A stretch of 64,000 nt of DNA, from NCBI RefSeq assembly GCF_014649035.1, contig NZ_BMSG01000015.1, positions 1 through 64,000 of the forward strand, read 5' to 3'. Below the pieces are notes generated by a model that had not been told where the DNA came from, searched no databases, and saw only the letters and a list, made by a program, of their open reading frames with translations. Shown here piece by piece: positions 49,934-59,311 of the stretch. Within the stretch, counting starts at the first letter, position 1, and every line of letters begins with the position of its first letter. The DNA is from Streptomyces sindenensis (GTDB lineage: Bacteria > Actinomycetota > Actinomycetes > Streptomycetales > Streptomycetaceae). The position numbers and the translations under genes were made by a program.

Positions 49934-51435
49934 TGGAGCGCGCCAGCATGCCCGACACGCGGGACCGTACCGCCACGCCCGTCCGCGCGGCGGGCGCCGC
50001 CCTGCCCGCCGCACCGGACCTCCTGCGCACGGCACTCGCGGACGCCCGCTCGCCGCGTGTCCCGGAGCTCTCCCCGTACGCTCCGGAGCGCCCGTTCCCG
50101 TGGAACGCCCCCGTGGCCGCGAACGTCGGCGAGCCCGGGGCCGCGATCGACCTGGACCGTGTGCTGCGGCTCTCCCTGGCCGCGCCCGCCGGCGCACCGG
50201 GCCGGCTGCGCCCCGTTCCCTCGGCGGGCGCCCTGCACCCGGTGCGCGCCCACCTCCTGCTCGGGCCGAAGTGTTCGCTGCCGCCCGGGCGCTACGCATA
50301 CGACCCGCGCACCCACCGCGCCCACCTGCGCGGCCCGGCCCCCGACGGCGTACCCCCGGGCGCCCTCGTCGTCCTCGCCGTGGCCGCGTCCCGTACCGTC
50401 GCCCACTACGGCCACCGGGCCTGGCCGCTGCTGCTCCTCGACACGGGCCATGCCGCCGCCGCCCTCGCACTGGCCGGAGCCGCGACCGCCGGTGTGCTGG
50501 TCTCCCTCGACGCGGACGGCTCTCTCCTGTCCGCCGCCGCCGGACTGCCCGACGCCCCGGACTGGCTCAGCACCTGGCCCGGCACCGAGCCGGAACTACC
50601 GCTCGCGGCCGTACGGTTGACGCCCCCGGGCGGCTCCTCCGGCACCGAGCCGCCGCTGAACGCCTGGGCCGCGCTGCCCCGCGCCTCGGCCCCGACGCCG
50701 CAACCCGGAGCCGACACCACGCCACCCCCTGAACTCGCCGCCGCACGGCACCTGTTGCACCGCATCGCCCAAGCGCCCGGGCGGCCCGGCGGCACCTGGC
50801 ACCCGGCATCGCGCCCCGGAGAGGTGACCGACGAAGCTCTGGAGGCGCGGCGGAGCGCCCCGCCCGGGGAGCTGAACCGCCCACCCGGCAACGAGCTGCT
50901 CGCCCGGATCCTCGCCACGGCCCGGAGCGTGCGGCCGGACGGGCCCTCCTGGACCGTGGCCGCGGGCGGTGCCGCACCGGCCCTGTACGCAGCGGCCCCC
51001 GGCGAGCCGGGCCTCGACGTCCGCGCCACGGGCGACGCGCGTCCCACACTCGCCCACTGGGCCGCGGGCCAGCGGTGGCTCGCGACCTCGGGCGCGGTGC
51101 TGCTGGCCCACGGCTGCCCCGAGGACGCCTCGCGCGCCACCGTCCGCGGCAGCCACCTCGTCGCCGGATACGCGGCCGGCACGTCCCAGGCGCACGCCAC
51201 CGCCCTGGGCCTGCGCTCACGCCCCATCGGTTCCTGGCAACAGGCCGACCTGGGTGCCGCCCTCGGCGACACTCCGGGACGCGACTGGATCGTGCACGGC
51301 CTCGCGCTCGGCGCACCCGCGACGACACCGGGCATCCCCGCCACGCCTCCAGCCACGTCAGCCCCCACGCCCGCCACCCCACCCACGGCATCCGCCGCCC
51401 CGGCGGCCCCGTCCGGCGAGGAAGAACGCCCATGA
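49933..51435 (+). CDS. SagB-like FMN dehydrogenase of the RiPP operon
   Basis: A 500-residue nitroreductase-fold protein. RPVPSAGALHPVRAHLLL (near residue 95) is the FMN-binding S-A-G-x-x-x-P block of SagB-type dehydrogenases. A second, weaker nitroreductase-like half follows (SQAHATALGLRSRPIGSWQQADLGAALG), and the C-terminus is a Pro/Ala/Thr-rich tail. SagB proteins oxidise azolines to azoles. The ATG overlaps the YcaO stop (TGATG). The fit is good by context and the FMN block; other parts have diverged. Confidence 0.75.
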   Translation: MERASMPDTRDRTATPVRAAGAALPAAPDLLRTALADARSPRVPELSPYAPERPFPWNAPVAANVGEPGAAIDLDRVLRLSLAAPAGAPGRLRPVPSAGALHPVRAHLLLGPKCSLPPGRYAYDPRTHRAHLRGPAPDGVPPGALVVLAVAASRTVAHYGHRAWPLLLLDTGHAAAALALAGAATAGVLVSLDADGSLLSAAAGLPDAPDWLSTWPGTEPELPLAAVRLTPPGGSSGTEPPLNAWAALPRASAPTPQPGADTTPPPELAAARHLLHRIAQAPGRPGGTWHPASRPGEVTDEALEARRSAPPGELNRPPGNELLARILATARSVRPDGPSWTVAAGGAAPALYAAAPGEPGLDVRATGDARPTLAHWAAGQRWLATSGAVLLAHGCPEDASRATVRGSHLVAGYAAGTSQAHATALGLRSRPIGSWQQADLGAALGDTPGRDWIVHGLALGAPATTPGIPATPPATSAPTPATPPTASAAPAAPSGEEERP

Positions 51436-53171
51436 TGCTCCACCCCGAACTCCTGCGCGCCGCGCGCACCGCACGTCGCCCGCTCGGCCTCGCCACCGCA
51501 CTCCTCGCGGCGGTCACCGCCACCCACCTCGCCCAGGCCGTCCTCCTCGCCCTCGTGCTCTCCCGGATCGCCCGGGGGGAGACGGGCGCCCTCGCCCCGC
51601 TGCTCGCGGCCGTGATCGCCGTCGTTCTGGTCCGCGCCGCCCTCGGCCGCGCCCAGCGCCTGACCGCCGTCACCGCCGGTGCCACCGTACGGGTGAGGCT
51701 GCGCGACACCCTGCTGGAGCGGCTCGGCGCGCTCGGCCCCACCGCGATCACCGGTGCGCGGGCCGGAGCCGTACGGGCCACGCTGGTGGACGGGGTCGAG
51801 GGAGTCGACGCGTACCTCTCGCGCTATCTGCCCCAGCTCCTCATCACCGCCGCCGTACCGCCGCTGCTGCTCGTCGCCGTCGCTCTCGTCGAGCCGTACG
51901 CGGCGCTCGCCCTCGGGCCGGCCCTGCTGCTCGCCCTCTTCGGGCCGCGTGCGTGGGACCGATTGCTCGCGCGGCGCGGCAAGGAGCACTGGGACACCTA
52001 CGAAGCCCTCGCCGCCGACTACCTGGAGGCCCTCCAGGGGATGCCGACGCTGCGCAACGCCGGTGCCGTGGGCCGCGTACGGGAACGGCTGGAGCGCCGG
52101 TCGGCCGCCCTGCACCGCAGCACCGTCGCCAAACTGCGGGTCTCGCTCGTCGACACCGGCCTCACCGACCTGGCCGTCCAGGGCGGCACCGTCGCCGCCG
52201 TTCTCGTGGCGTGCTCCTCGGCCGCCACCGGCCGCACCGCCGCCACCGGCACCTACCTCCTGCTGCTGCTCGCCTCCGAATGCTACCGCCCCGTCCGCGA
52301 CCTCTCCCGCGAGTGGCACGCCGGCTACCTCGGGGTGTCGGCGGCCGACGGAATCGCGGCCCTGCGGACCGCCGAGGCCGCCGTCCCGGACCGGGGCACC
52401 GTGACCGCCGCCTGGGAGAGCGCGCCCGAAATCCGTTTGCAGAACGTGCACTTCACCCACCCGGGCGGTGCCCGGCCAGCCCTCGACGGCGTGTCCTTCA
52501 CCGCCCCGGCCGGGCGCACCACCGCCGTCGTCGGCCCGTCCGGAGCGGGCAAGTCGACCGTGCTGAGCCTCCTGCTGCGGCAACGGGACCCGGACGGCGG
52601 GCGCGTCACCGTGGCCGGGACGGACACCGCCGCGTACACCCTCGCCTCGCTCCGGCGGGGCATCGCCGTGGTGTCGCAGGAGACCTACCTCTTCCACGCC
52701 ACGATCGCGGAGAACCTCCGTATCGCCCGCCCCGCCGCCACGGACGAACAACTGCGCGCCGCCGCCCGTACCGCCGGGATCGACGAGGAGATCGCCCGGC
52801 TCCCGGACGGATACGCCACCCTCGTCGGCGAACGCGGCGCCACGCTCTCCGGCGGACAGCGCCAACGGCTCGCCCTGGCACGGGCGTTGCTCGCCGACGC
52901 CCCGGTCCTGGTCCTGGACGAGGCCACCAGTGCCGTCGACGAACGCGGCCAGGCCCGGATCGTCCGGGCGCTGGCGTCGGCCGGCCGCGGCCGCACCTGC
53001 GTCGTCGTCGCCCACCGGCTCGACGCCGTCCGCCACGCCGACCACATCGTCGTTCTGGACGCGGGCCGAGTGGCCGCGGCGGGCGACCACACCACCCTGC
53101 TCGCGGGCGGCGGCGTCTACGCCTCGCTCGTCGCGGCCGGACACACCGCACAGGAAGAACGCGCCGCATGA
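51432..53171 (+). CDS. ABC exporter half-protein (CydD-like) of the RiPP operon
   Basis: A 579-residue protein with an N-terminal six-helix membrane domain and an ATPase domain: Walker A GPSGAGKST (near residue 370), Q-loop VVSQETYLFHATIAENL, signature LSGGQRQRLALARALL, Walker B VLVLDEATSAVD. The membrane part (YLEALQGMPTLRNAGAVGRVRERLERRS) is typical of the CydD/LapB-like exporter group. Coupled to the dehydrogenase gene by ATGA and to the next half-transporter by ATGA, so the two probably form a heterodimer that exports the peptide. Confidence 0.9.
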   Translation: MMLHPELLRAARTARRPLGLATALLAAVTATHLAQAVLLALVLSRIARGETGALAPLLAAVIAVVLVRAALGRAQRLTAVTAGATVRVRLRDTLLERLGALGPTAITGARAGAVRATLVDGVEGVDAYLSRYLPQLLITAAVPPLLLVAVALVEPYAALALGPALLLALFGPRAWDRLLARRGKEHWDTYEALAADYLEALQGMPTLRNAGAVGRVRERLERRSAALHRSTVAKLRVSLVDTGLTDLAVQGGTVAAVLVACSSAATGRTAATGTYLLLLLASECYRPVRDLSREWHAGYLGVSAADGIAALRTAEAAVPDRGTVTAAWESAPEIRLQNVHFTHPGGARPALDGVSFTAPAGRTTAVVGPSGAGKSTVLSLLLRQRDPDGGRVTVAGTDTAAYTLASLRRGIAVVSQETYLFHATIAENLRIARPAATDEQLRAAARTAGIDEEIARLPDGYATLVGERGATLSGGQRQRLALARALLADAPVLVLDEATSAVDERGQARIVRALASAGRGRTCVVVAHRLDAVRHADHIVVLDAGRVAAAGDHTTLLAGGGVYASLVAAGHTAQEERAA

Positions 53172-55168
53172 CCCCGACCCCGCGCACGACCCAGGACCCT
53201 GCCCAGACCCCGGACCCGGACCCGGACCCGGACCGGGCTCAGTCCCCTGCGCCGCCCACGACTGCCCCGCCCACGGCCCAGGACCCGGACTCGGCCCCGA
53301 CCGGTGCCCTGCGCTCTCTCCTCCCGGTCCTCGGCGCGCACCGCGCCACCGTGCTCCGCACCTGCCTGGCCGCCCTCGTCGACCAGGCCGCCCTGGTGGC
53401 CCTGATCACCCTCGCCGCGTACACGGTGGGCACCGCTGTCATCGAGCACCGCCCGCCCGCCCCCGGGACCGTCGCCGTCCTGACCGGGCTCGTCCTCCTC
53501 CGGGCGCTGGCCACCTGGCGCGAGATGGACCTCTCGCACGACCTCGCCTACCGGGTCCTGGCCGAGTTGCGCGTCCGGGTCTTCGACGGACTGGCCCGCA
53601 GCGCCCCCGCCCGGATCGCGGGCCGGCGCAGCGGCGACCTCGCGGCCACCGCGCTCGGGGACGTCGAGGCGCTGGAATTCTTCTACGCCCACGCCATCGC
53701 CCAACTCCTCGCCTCCGGTGTGGTCTTCGCGGTGTCGGCGGCCGTGCTGGCGACCCTCGGTCCCTGGCTGCTGCTCGCCGTCGTACCCGCCGCGCTGCTC
53801 CTGATCTGGTCCCCGCTGATCGAGGCGCGCGGTCGGGCCGAACGCGGACATCGCACCCGGAGCGCGCTCGCCGAACTGTCGTCGGAGACCGTGGAGAGCG
53901 TCGACGGACTCCGCGAGCTCCTGATGACGGGGTCGCTCAACCGCAGGCGGGCGCGGCTCCGGGCCGCCGGGCGGCGGCTCGCCCGCGCCCAGCGTGCCGA
54001 ACAGTCGTGGGAGACCGGTGCGGGCGCGGCCCGCGACCTGCTGGTCGTCGCCGCCGTCATCGGGGTCGTGGCGGCCGCCGCCGACGCCGCGTCCGCCGGA
54101 CGGCTCGACGGGGCGTGGGCCCCGGCCGCCATGGCGCTCGCCCTGGGTGCACTGGCCCCGGTCGCCGAATCGGCGGCCGCGCTCGGCCGGGCGGGTGGCC
54201 TGCGCGCCGCCGCGGCCCGGGTCCGGGCCGCCGTGCACGCCCCGGCCGGGGCCCCTGCCGCCACCGCGCCCCGCCCCGTCCCGCCGGGCCCGCTCGGCCT
54301 GCGGCTGCGCGGCGTACGGTTCGGCTACGGGGGAGAGGCCGTGCTGGACGGCGTCGACCTCACCGTCCGGCCGGGGGAGACCGTGGCGCTCGTCGGAGCG
54401 TCCGGGGCCGGCAAGTCGACCTGCGCCCACCTCCTGGCCCGCTACTGGGACCCCGCCGAGGGCGTCGTGGAGCTCGTGCCCCTCGCCCCCGCCCACCCCG
54501 TCGACCTGCGGGACCTCGCCGAGGACGACCTGCGCGCCGCCATGTCCGTGGTGGGGCAGGAGGCCCCGCTCTTCCACGGCACGCTCGCCGAGAACCTCCG
54601 CCTGGGCGCGCCCGACGCGACGGCGGACGAGCTGGACGCGGTGGCCCGGATCTGCGGCGTCGACACCGTCGCCGCCACGTTGCCCGACGGACTGGACACC
54701 GCGGTCGGCGAGCGCGGCGCGACGCTCTCCGGCGGCCAGCGCGCCCGGGTGGCCCTGGCCCGGGGGCTGCTGAGCGGCCCGCGCGTCCTCGTCCTGGACG
54801 AGACGACCGCCCACCTGGACCACCGTGGTGACGCGGAACTGGCCCGGGCGCTCGCGGCCGACTCCGCCACCCGGGCGACCCTGGTGATCGCCCATCGCCC
54901 GGCCACCGTGCGCAGGGCCGACCGGATCGCGGTTCTGGACGGCGGGCGCATCGTCGAAGAGGGCACCTGGGACGAGCTGATCCGGGCCGACGGCCCCCTC
55001 ACCCGCCTCTTCGCCCGCGAACAGCCGGCCGTCGGCAAGGAGACGGCAGCCCACGAGCAGACGATCGCCGACAAGGAGACGGCAGCCCGCGGGGGGACGA
55101 CCGCCGGCAAGGAGACATCGGCCCCCCACTCGACGGCGCCCCGCCCGGAAACCGAGCCCGCCCCCTGA
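53168..55168 (+). CDS. ABC exporter half-protein (CydC-like) of the RiPP operon
   Basis: A 666-residue ABC exporter. A Pro/Asp-rich leader (residues 1-45) precedes six membrane helices; the ATPase has Walker A GASGAGKST, VVGQEAPLFHGTLAENL, LSGGQRARVALARGLL and VLVLDETTAHLD, in which the catalytic Glu is kept. The C-terminal 50 residues form a soluble tail with three KET[AS]A repeats (GKETAAH, DKETAAR, GKETSAP) that is not part of the family fold. Last gene of the operon; partner of the preceding half-protein. Confidence 0.9.
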   Translation: MTPTPRTTQDPAQTPDPDPDPDRAQSPAPPTTAPPTAQDPDSAPTGALRSLLPVLGAHRATVLRTCLAALVDQAALVALITLAAYTVGTAVIEHRPPAPGTVAVLTGLVLLRALATWREMDLSHDLAYRVLAELRVRVFDGLARSAPARIAGRRSGDLAATALGDVEALEFFYAHAIAQLLASGVVFAVSAAVLATLGPWLLLAVVPAALLLIWSPLIEARGRAERGHRTRSALAELSSETVESVDGLRELLMTGSLNRRRARLRAAGRRLARAQRAEQSWETGAGAARDLLVVAAVIGVVAAAADAASAGRLDGAWAPAAMALALGALAPVAESAAALGRAGGLRAAAARVRAAVHAPAGAPAATAPRPVPPGPLGLRLRGVRFGYGGEAVLDGVDLTVRPGETVALVGASGAGKSTCAHLLARYWDPAEGVVELVPLAPAHPVDLRDLAEDDLRAAMSVVGQEAPLFHGTLAENLRLGAPDATADELDAVARICGVDTVAATLPDGLDTAVGERGATLSGGQRARVALARGLLSGPRVLVLDETTAHLDHRGDAELARALAADSATRATLVIAHRPATVRRADRIAVLDGGRIVEEGTWDELIRADGPLTRLFAREQPAVGKETAAHEQTIADKETAARGGTTAGKETSAPHSTAPRPETEPAP

Positions 55169-55217
55169 GCAGGGCCGCGCACGGAGCCCGCCCCCTCGGC
55201 GGCGCCGCGCACGGCCC

Positions 55218-57683
55218 TCAGGGAATCGGCTGTTCCGCCCAGATGATCTTCCCACGCGGCGTGTAGCGCGTGCCCCACCGATGGGCGAGCTGCGCGACGA
55301 GGAACAGCCCGCGCCCTCCCTCGTCCGTCGTCCTGGCGTGCCGCAGCCGCGGCGAGGTGTTGCTGGCGTCGGACACCTCGCAGGTCAGTGCGGCCTGGAA
55401 CAGAAGCCGCAGCCGCACCGGCCCGGAGGCGTACCGGATCGCGTTGGTCACCAGCTCGCTGACGATCAGCTCCGTCGTCATCGACAGCTCCTCCAGCCCC
55501 CACGCCTCCAGCTGGCGCGAGACCTTGGCCCGGGCCTCCCCGACCGCCGCGGGGTCCACGGGGACCTCCCACGAGACCAGGTGCTCCGGACTCAGGACGT
55601 GCGTCCGGGCGAGGAGCAGCGCGATGTCGTCCGGCTGGGGGACGGGCAGCAGTTCCTTGACCACCGCCGGGCACAGGTCCTCCAGCGGCAGTCCGCCCCG
55701 GGACACCTCCCGGCCCAGCCGCTCCATGCCGCTCTCGACGTCCTTGTCGGTCCCCTCGATGAGCCCGTCGGTGTAGAGACCGAGGAGGCTCCCTTCGGGC
55801 AGGACCATCTCCAGCGACTCGAAGGGCAGCCCGCCGAGCCCGAGCGGCGGCCCGGAGGGAAGGTCCGGGAAGGTGACCGCCCCGTCCGGCGTGACGACCA
55901 CCGGCGGGGGGTGGCCCGCCCGCGCCATGGTGCAGCAACCGCTCGTCGGATCGTAGACGGCGTACAGACAGGTCGCCCCCACCACCGTCGAGCCACCCCG
56001 CTCCGACGGGCCCCCCGTGCGCTCCTCCTCGCTCAGCCGCAGTACGAGGTCGTCCAGACGGGCCAGCAACTCGTCCGGCGGCAGATCCATGTCGGCCAGT
56101 GTCTGTACGGCGGTACGCAGCCGGCCCATGGTCGCGGCGGCCCCGATGCCGTGCCCGACGACATCGCCGATGACCAGGCCGACCCGGGCACCGGACAGCG
56201 GGATCACGTCGAACCAGTCCCCGCCGACCCCGTCCTTCGCGTCCGCCGGGAGGTACGACCACGCCACGTCCAGCGCCGTCCCGCCGCGCAGTGTCTGCGG
56301 CAGCAGGCTCCGCTGGAGCACCAGCGCCGCGGTGTGCTCCCGGGTGTAGCGGCGGGCGTTGTCCACGCACACGGCGGCCCGTGCCACGAGCTCCCGGGCG
56401 GGCGCCACGTCGTCCTCGTCGAACGGCACCGGATTCTGGGACCGCATGAAGGTGGTCAGGCCCAGCACGGTGTCGCGGGCCCGCATCGGTACGGAGATCA
56501 ACGAGTGCAGCCCGAACTCCCGGATCCGGGCGGCCCGCTCCGGCTGCTCCACCGTCCATCCGTGGCTGCCCGGGTCGAGCACCGGCAGCAGAACGGGGGC
56601 GCCCGAGAGCAGGAAATCCGCGTCGTGCGGCGGCGGCACGAAGTCCACCGCCTCACCGACCCGGACGACCGCCTCCGGGCAGCCCTCCCGCACCGAGCTC
56701 ATGCCCGCCCGGCGCATGGCCGGCCGCTCGCCCTCGGCCGGTGTGGCCGACCCGGGCCGGTCACCGCCGAACGGGGTCTCCAGCAGGTCGACGAAGACGA
56801 AGTCCGCGAACCGGGGTACCGCGAAGTCGGCGAGTTCCTGCGCCGTGCGCTGTACGTCCAGGGTGGAGCCGATGCTCGCCCCGGCCTCGTTGACCAGCGC
56901 GAGCAGCCGACGCGCGTTCCACCGGTCGGTGACGTCGCGGACCAGGTAGCCGATGCCGATCCGCCGGTCCTGGGCGTCCGCCAGCGGGAAGAACGAGCTG
57001 GCGTACGCCCGTCGGCGGTGCGGATCGGCCCAGCTCCAGCCCAGGTACTCGTAATCCGTGACCGCCTCGCCCGTCGACAGGACCTGCCGCATCAGCCGCT
57101 CGATGGGCGCCGCCAGCGCACGGGGCAGCACATCGGCCGGCCGGCGCCCCAGACGCTGTTCCCGCGGCACACCGCCGAACCGCTCCAGGGTGTCGTTCAG
57201 CCAGAGATAGCGAAGACCGGGGTCGAGCACGGCCATCCCGACCGGGGACCGGGCCATGAAGTCGTCCAGCACGGACCCGGTCATCGTCCAGTGCGGAGTG
57301 AGCTCCCGCCCGGACGCCAGGAAGACCTCCCGCCCGGCGATCCGGAACGAGGCGGTGACCCGCACATCGATGTCCAGGGACCGGCCGTCCCGGCCCCGCA
57401 GGGAGACCAGCCCGCTCCACGCCGACCCGGTCCGGCAGCGCGCGGCCACCGCGGCGGTCCGGCGCGGGTCGGGCGGGCCGGTCAGCAGGCGGGCGGCCGA
57501 CCGGCCGACCACCTCGGCCGCCGGATACCCGAGCAGCGCCTCGGCCCCGCGGGTCCAGCCGATGACCGTGCCGTCCCCGGCGAGCACCGCGGCCGCGTCG
57601 TCGGCCATCAGAGCCGGTCCCCGCCCGTCCCCGGAGGGCAGCGGGCCGGGCTCCGCCGGGAAGCCCTCATCGGCGGATGCCAT
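55218..57683 (-). CDS. PAS-PAS-GAF-SpoIIE-HATPase phosphatase
   Basis: An 821-residue signalling protein. Two PAS domains (about 25-110, AGDGTVIGWTRGAEALLGYPAAEVVGRS; and 130-250), a GAF domain (about 265-440), a PP2C/SpoIIE phosphatase domain (about 450-670, with DAKDGVGGDWFDVIPL, GLVIGDVVGHGIGAAATMGRL and LGLYTDGLIEG) and a C-terminal HATPase domain (ELIVSELVTNAIRYASGPV, GGRGLFLVAQLAHRWG). Such Streptomyces proteins regulate anti-anti-sigma factors. Soluble. The ATG at 57683 follows GAGGTG. It converges on the RiPP operon and has no visible link to it. Confidence 0.93.
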   Translation of the reverse strand: MASADEGFPAEPGPLPSGDGRGPALMADDAAAVLAGDGTVIGWTRGAEALLGYPAAEVVGRSAARLLTGPPDPRRTAAVAARCRTGSAWSGLVSLRGRDGRSLDIDVRVTASFRIAGREVFLASGRELTPHWTMTGSVLDDFMARSPVGMAVLDPGLRYLWLNDTLERFGGVPREQRLGRRPADVLPRALAAPIERLMRQVLSTGEAVTDYEYLGWSWADPHRRRAYASSFFPLADAQDRRIGIGYLVRDVTDRWNARRLLALVNEAGASIGSTLDVQRTAQELADFAVPRFADFVFVDLLETPFGGDRPGSATPAEGERPAMRRAGMSSVREGCPEAVVRVGEAVDFVPPPHDADFLLSGAPVLLPVLDPGSHGWTVEQPERAARIREFGLHSLISVPMRARDTVLGLTTFMRSQNPVPFDEDDVAPARELVARAAVCVDNARRYTREHTAALVLQRSLLPQTLRGGTALDVAWSYLPADAKDGVGGDWFDVIPLSGARVGLVIGDVVGHGIGAAATMGRLRTAVQTLADMDLPPDELLARLDDLVLRLSEEERTGGPSERGGSTVVGATCLYAVYDPTSGCCTMARAGHPPPVVVTPDGAVTFPDLPSGPPLGLGGLPFESLEMVLPEGSLLGLYTDGLIEGTDKDVESGMERLGREVSRGGLPLEDLCPAVVKELLPVPQPDDIALLLARTHVLSPEHLVSWEVPVDPAAVGEARAKVSRQLEAWGLEELSMTTELIVSELVTNAIRYASGPVRLRLLFQAALTCEVSDASNTSPRLRHARTTDEGGRGLFLVAQLAHRWGTRYTPRGKIIWAEQPIP

Positions 57684-57871
57684 TGCACCTCACCACCCTC
57701 TGTAGGTTTCCATGGTCGCGCGTCGCCCCGGACCGCGCCCGGCGCGGCGTGCGGGGTACGCGCGCGAGCCGTCCCCCGTTCGGCGGCGTGACGGAGCGGG
57801 ACATGCCCGCGTTGGTGGGATGACAAGCGGTTGCTCGTCCCCCTGCCCCCGCGCTGGACCCGTGTGGGTGG

Positions 57872-57908
57872 ACGGCTCCGGCCCCGGCACGAGGGCGGCC
57901 GGAGCCGT
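57872..57908 (-). terminator. Terminator after the GH26-like gene
   Basis: A 12-bp stem (57872-57883 with 57897-57908) and 13-base loop, starting 14 bases beyond the minus-strand stop at 57923. Confidence 0.7.
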
Positions 57909-57922
57909 TTCCATGCCCGGGG

Positions 57923-59188
57923 TCAGAAGCGGAAGCAGATCTCGCGCTCCCGCAGCCACGCGCCCAGCCAGTCGGTGGACGGCAAGGTGACGCACCACCT
58001 GCGGGCGGGCGGCGGCTCGGCCCCGGGCGCCGGGGGTGTGGGCGACACCGGCGGGGACGGCTGCGCGGAGGGCGTGAGCGTCGGGGACGGGGCCGCGCCG
58101 GTCGGCGTCGGGACCGGGGCCGTCGGCGACGGCGACGGCGGGGGAGTCATCGTCGGGCTGGGGGACGGCGCGGCGGGCGCGGCCATCTCCGACATCATCG
58201 TCCGGAACACCTCCGAGGACCGCGGATTGCTCCGGCACTGCCAGACACCGTGCGGGCAGTAGTCCGTGACCGTCTGGTAGAGCGGCTCGTGCCGGTCGAT
58301 CCACTCCAGCATGCGCCGCATGTACTCGGGGTTGTCGCCGTTGCGGAAGAGCCCCCACTCCGGGAACGAGATGGGCTTGCCGCGCTCCGCGGCGAAGTCG
58401 ACGTGCTTCTGGAGCCCGTACGGGTCGGTGATCTGGTCGTCGAAGGTCTCGCCGGGAGGCTGGTCGTAGGAGTCCATCCCGATGATGTCGACGACGTCGT
58501 CGCCCGGATAGCACTCGGTCCACGGAACCGCGTCCCGCCCGCGGCTCGGGGTGAAGTCGAAGCGGAACTCCTGACCGGGCACCGCGCGCATCGCCGTGAC
58601 GATCCGCTCCCAATAGGCCTTCCAGGACGTGGGGTCGGGGCCGCACCGGTGCGTGTACGTGGTGCCGTTCATCTCCCAGCCGAGCACGATCACGGTGTCC
58701 GGCACACCCAGCTCCACCAGGCGCTCCGCCAGCCGGGTGAAGTGCTGGTCGTAGTCGCCCGCCGCACCCGCCCGGAGCAGGGTGCGGACCTCGTCGTCCG
58801 GGACCCGCTCCTCGTTGCGCTCCAGCATCGGTACGTTCAGGACGAACATCCGGTCCGGGTCCGCCCGTCTCCATTCCGCCCAGGCGTCGAGGAAATCGGG
58901 GGAGCCCTCGATGTTGACCCACAGATCGCCCGGCAGATACGTGTGCCCCACCCGCAGCTCCGCCCCGCCGAGCCAGCGCGAGAACTCGGCCATCCGGCTG
59001 ACCCCGTCGGGCCCGTAGTCCAGATACGCCCCGTGCGCCGTAGCACTTCCCGCCCTCGGCCCACCGGGTGCCGCGCCGTCGACGGAATCGGTGCCCGGAG
59101 GCGACTGACCCGCGATACCGCCGCCCGCCAGAAGGCTCAGAGCAAGCGCCGCGATGCACGAAACGAAGAGACGGCGCTTGGCCGGCAT
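57923..59188 (-). CDS. Secreted GH26-like glycoside hydrolase
   Basis: A 421-residue secreted protein. A signal peptide (KRRLFVSCIAALALSLLAGGG) is followed by a TIM-barrel domain with VIVLGWEMNGTTY (candidate acid/base Glu) and PISFPEWGLF (candidate nucleophile Glu), the pattern of family 26 mannanases and related glycanases. DIIGMDSYDQPPGE lies between them. A 75-residue Pro/Ser/Thr linker (about 310-385) leads to a short C-terminal segment with two Cys, perhaps a wall-contacting tag. The ATG at 59188 follows AGGAGGAGCA; the longer upstream frame is rejected. Activity on mannan or a related polysaccharide is inferred. Confidence 0.82.
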   Translation of the reverse strand: MPAKRRLFVSCIAALALSLLAGGGIAGQSPPGTDSVDGAAPGGPRAGSATAHGAYLDYGPDGVSRMAEFSRWLGGAELRVGHTYLPGDLWVNIEGSPDFLDAWAEWRRADPDRMFVLNVPMLERNEERVPDDEVRTLLRAGAAGDYDQHFTRLAERLVELGVPDTVIVLGWEMNGTTYTHRCGPDPTSWKAYWERIVTAMRAVPGQEFRFDFTPSRGRDAVPWTECYPGDDVVDIIGMDSYDQPPGETFDDQITDPYGLQKHVDFAAERGKPISFPEWGLFRNGDNPEYMRRMLEWIDRHEPLYQTVTDYCPHGVWQCRSNPRSSEVFRTMMSEMAAPAAPSPSPTMTPPPSPSPTAPVPTPTGAAPSPTLTPSAQPSPPVSPTPPAPGAEPPPARRWCVTLPSTDWLGAWLREREICFRF

Positions 59189-59311
59189 TGCTCCTCCTGG
59201 CTGCGATGAATTCCGGCCCGTCCGGCCCGGTGGGAAGAGAGTTTCATCATCATGCCCCGGCGGCATGCGGAGGGAGTCCATTTATCGTATTCGGCGTTGC
59301 GGGCGTGCCGT

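Noticed and set aside
51432..55168. Cytochrome bd assembly transporter CydDC
   Set aside because: The halves resemble CydDC in sequence, but no cydAB genes are present and both overlap RiPP modification genes in one operon, so peptide export is more likely.
55281..57791. An 836-residue plus-strand frame opposite the SpoIIE phosphatase
   Set aside because: Shadow of a gene with clear PAS, GAF, PP2C and HATPase motifs.
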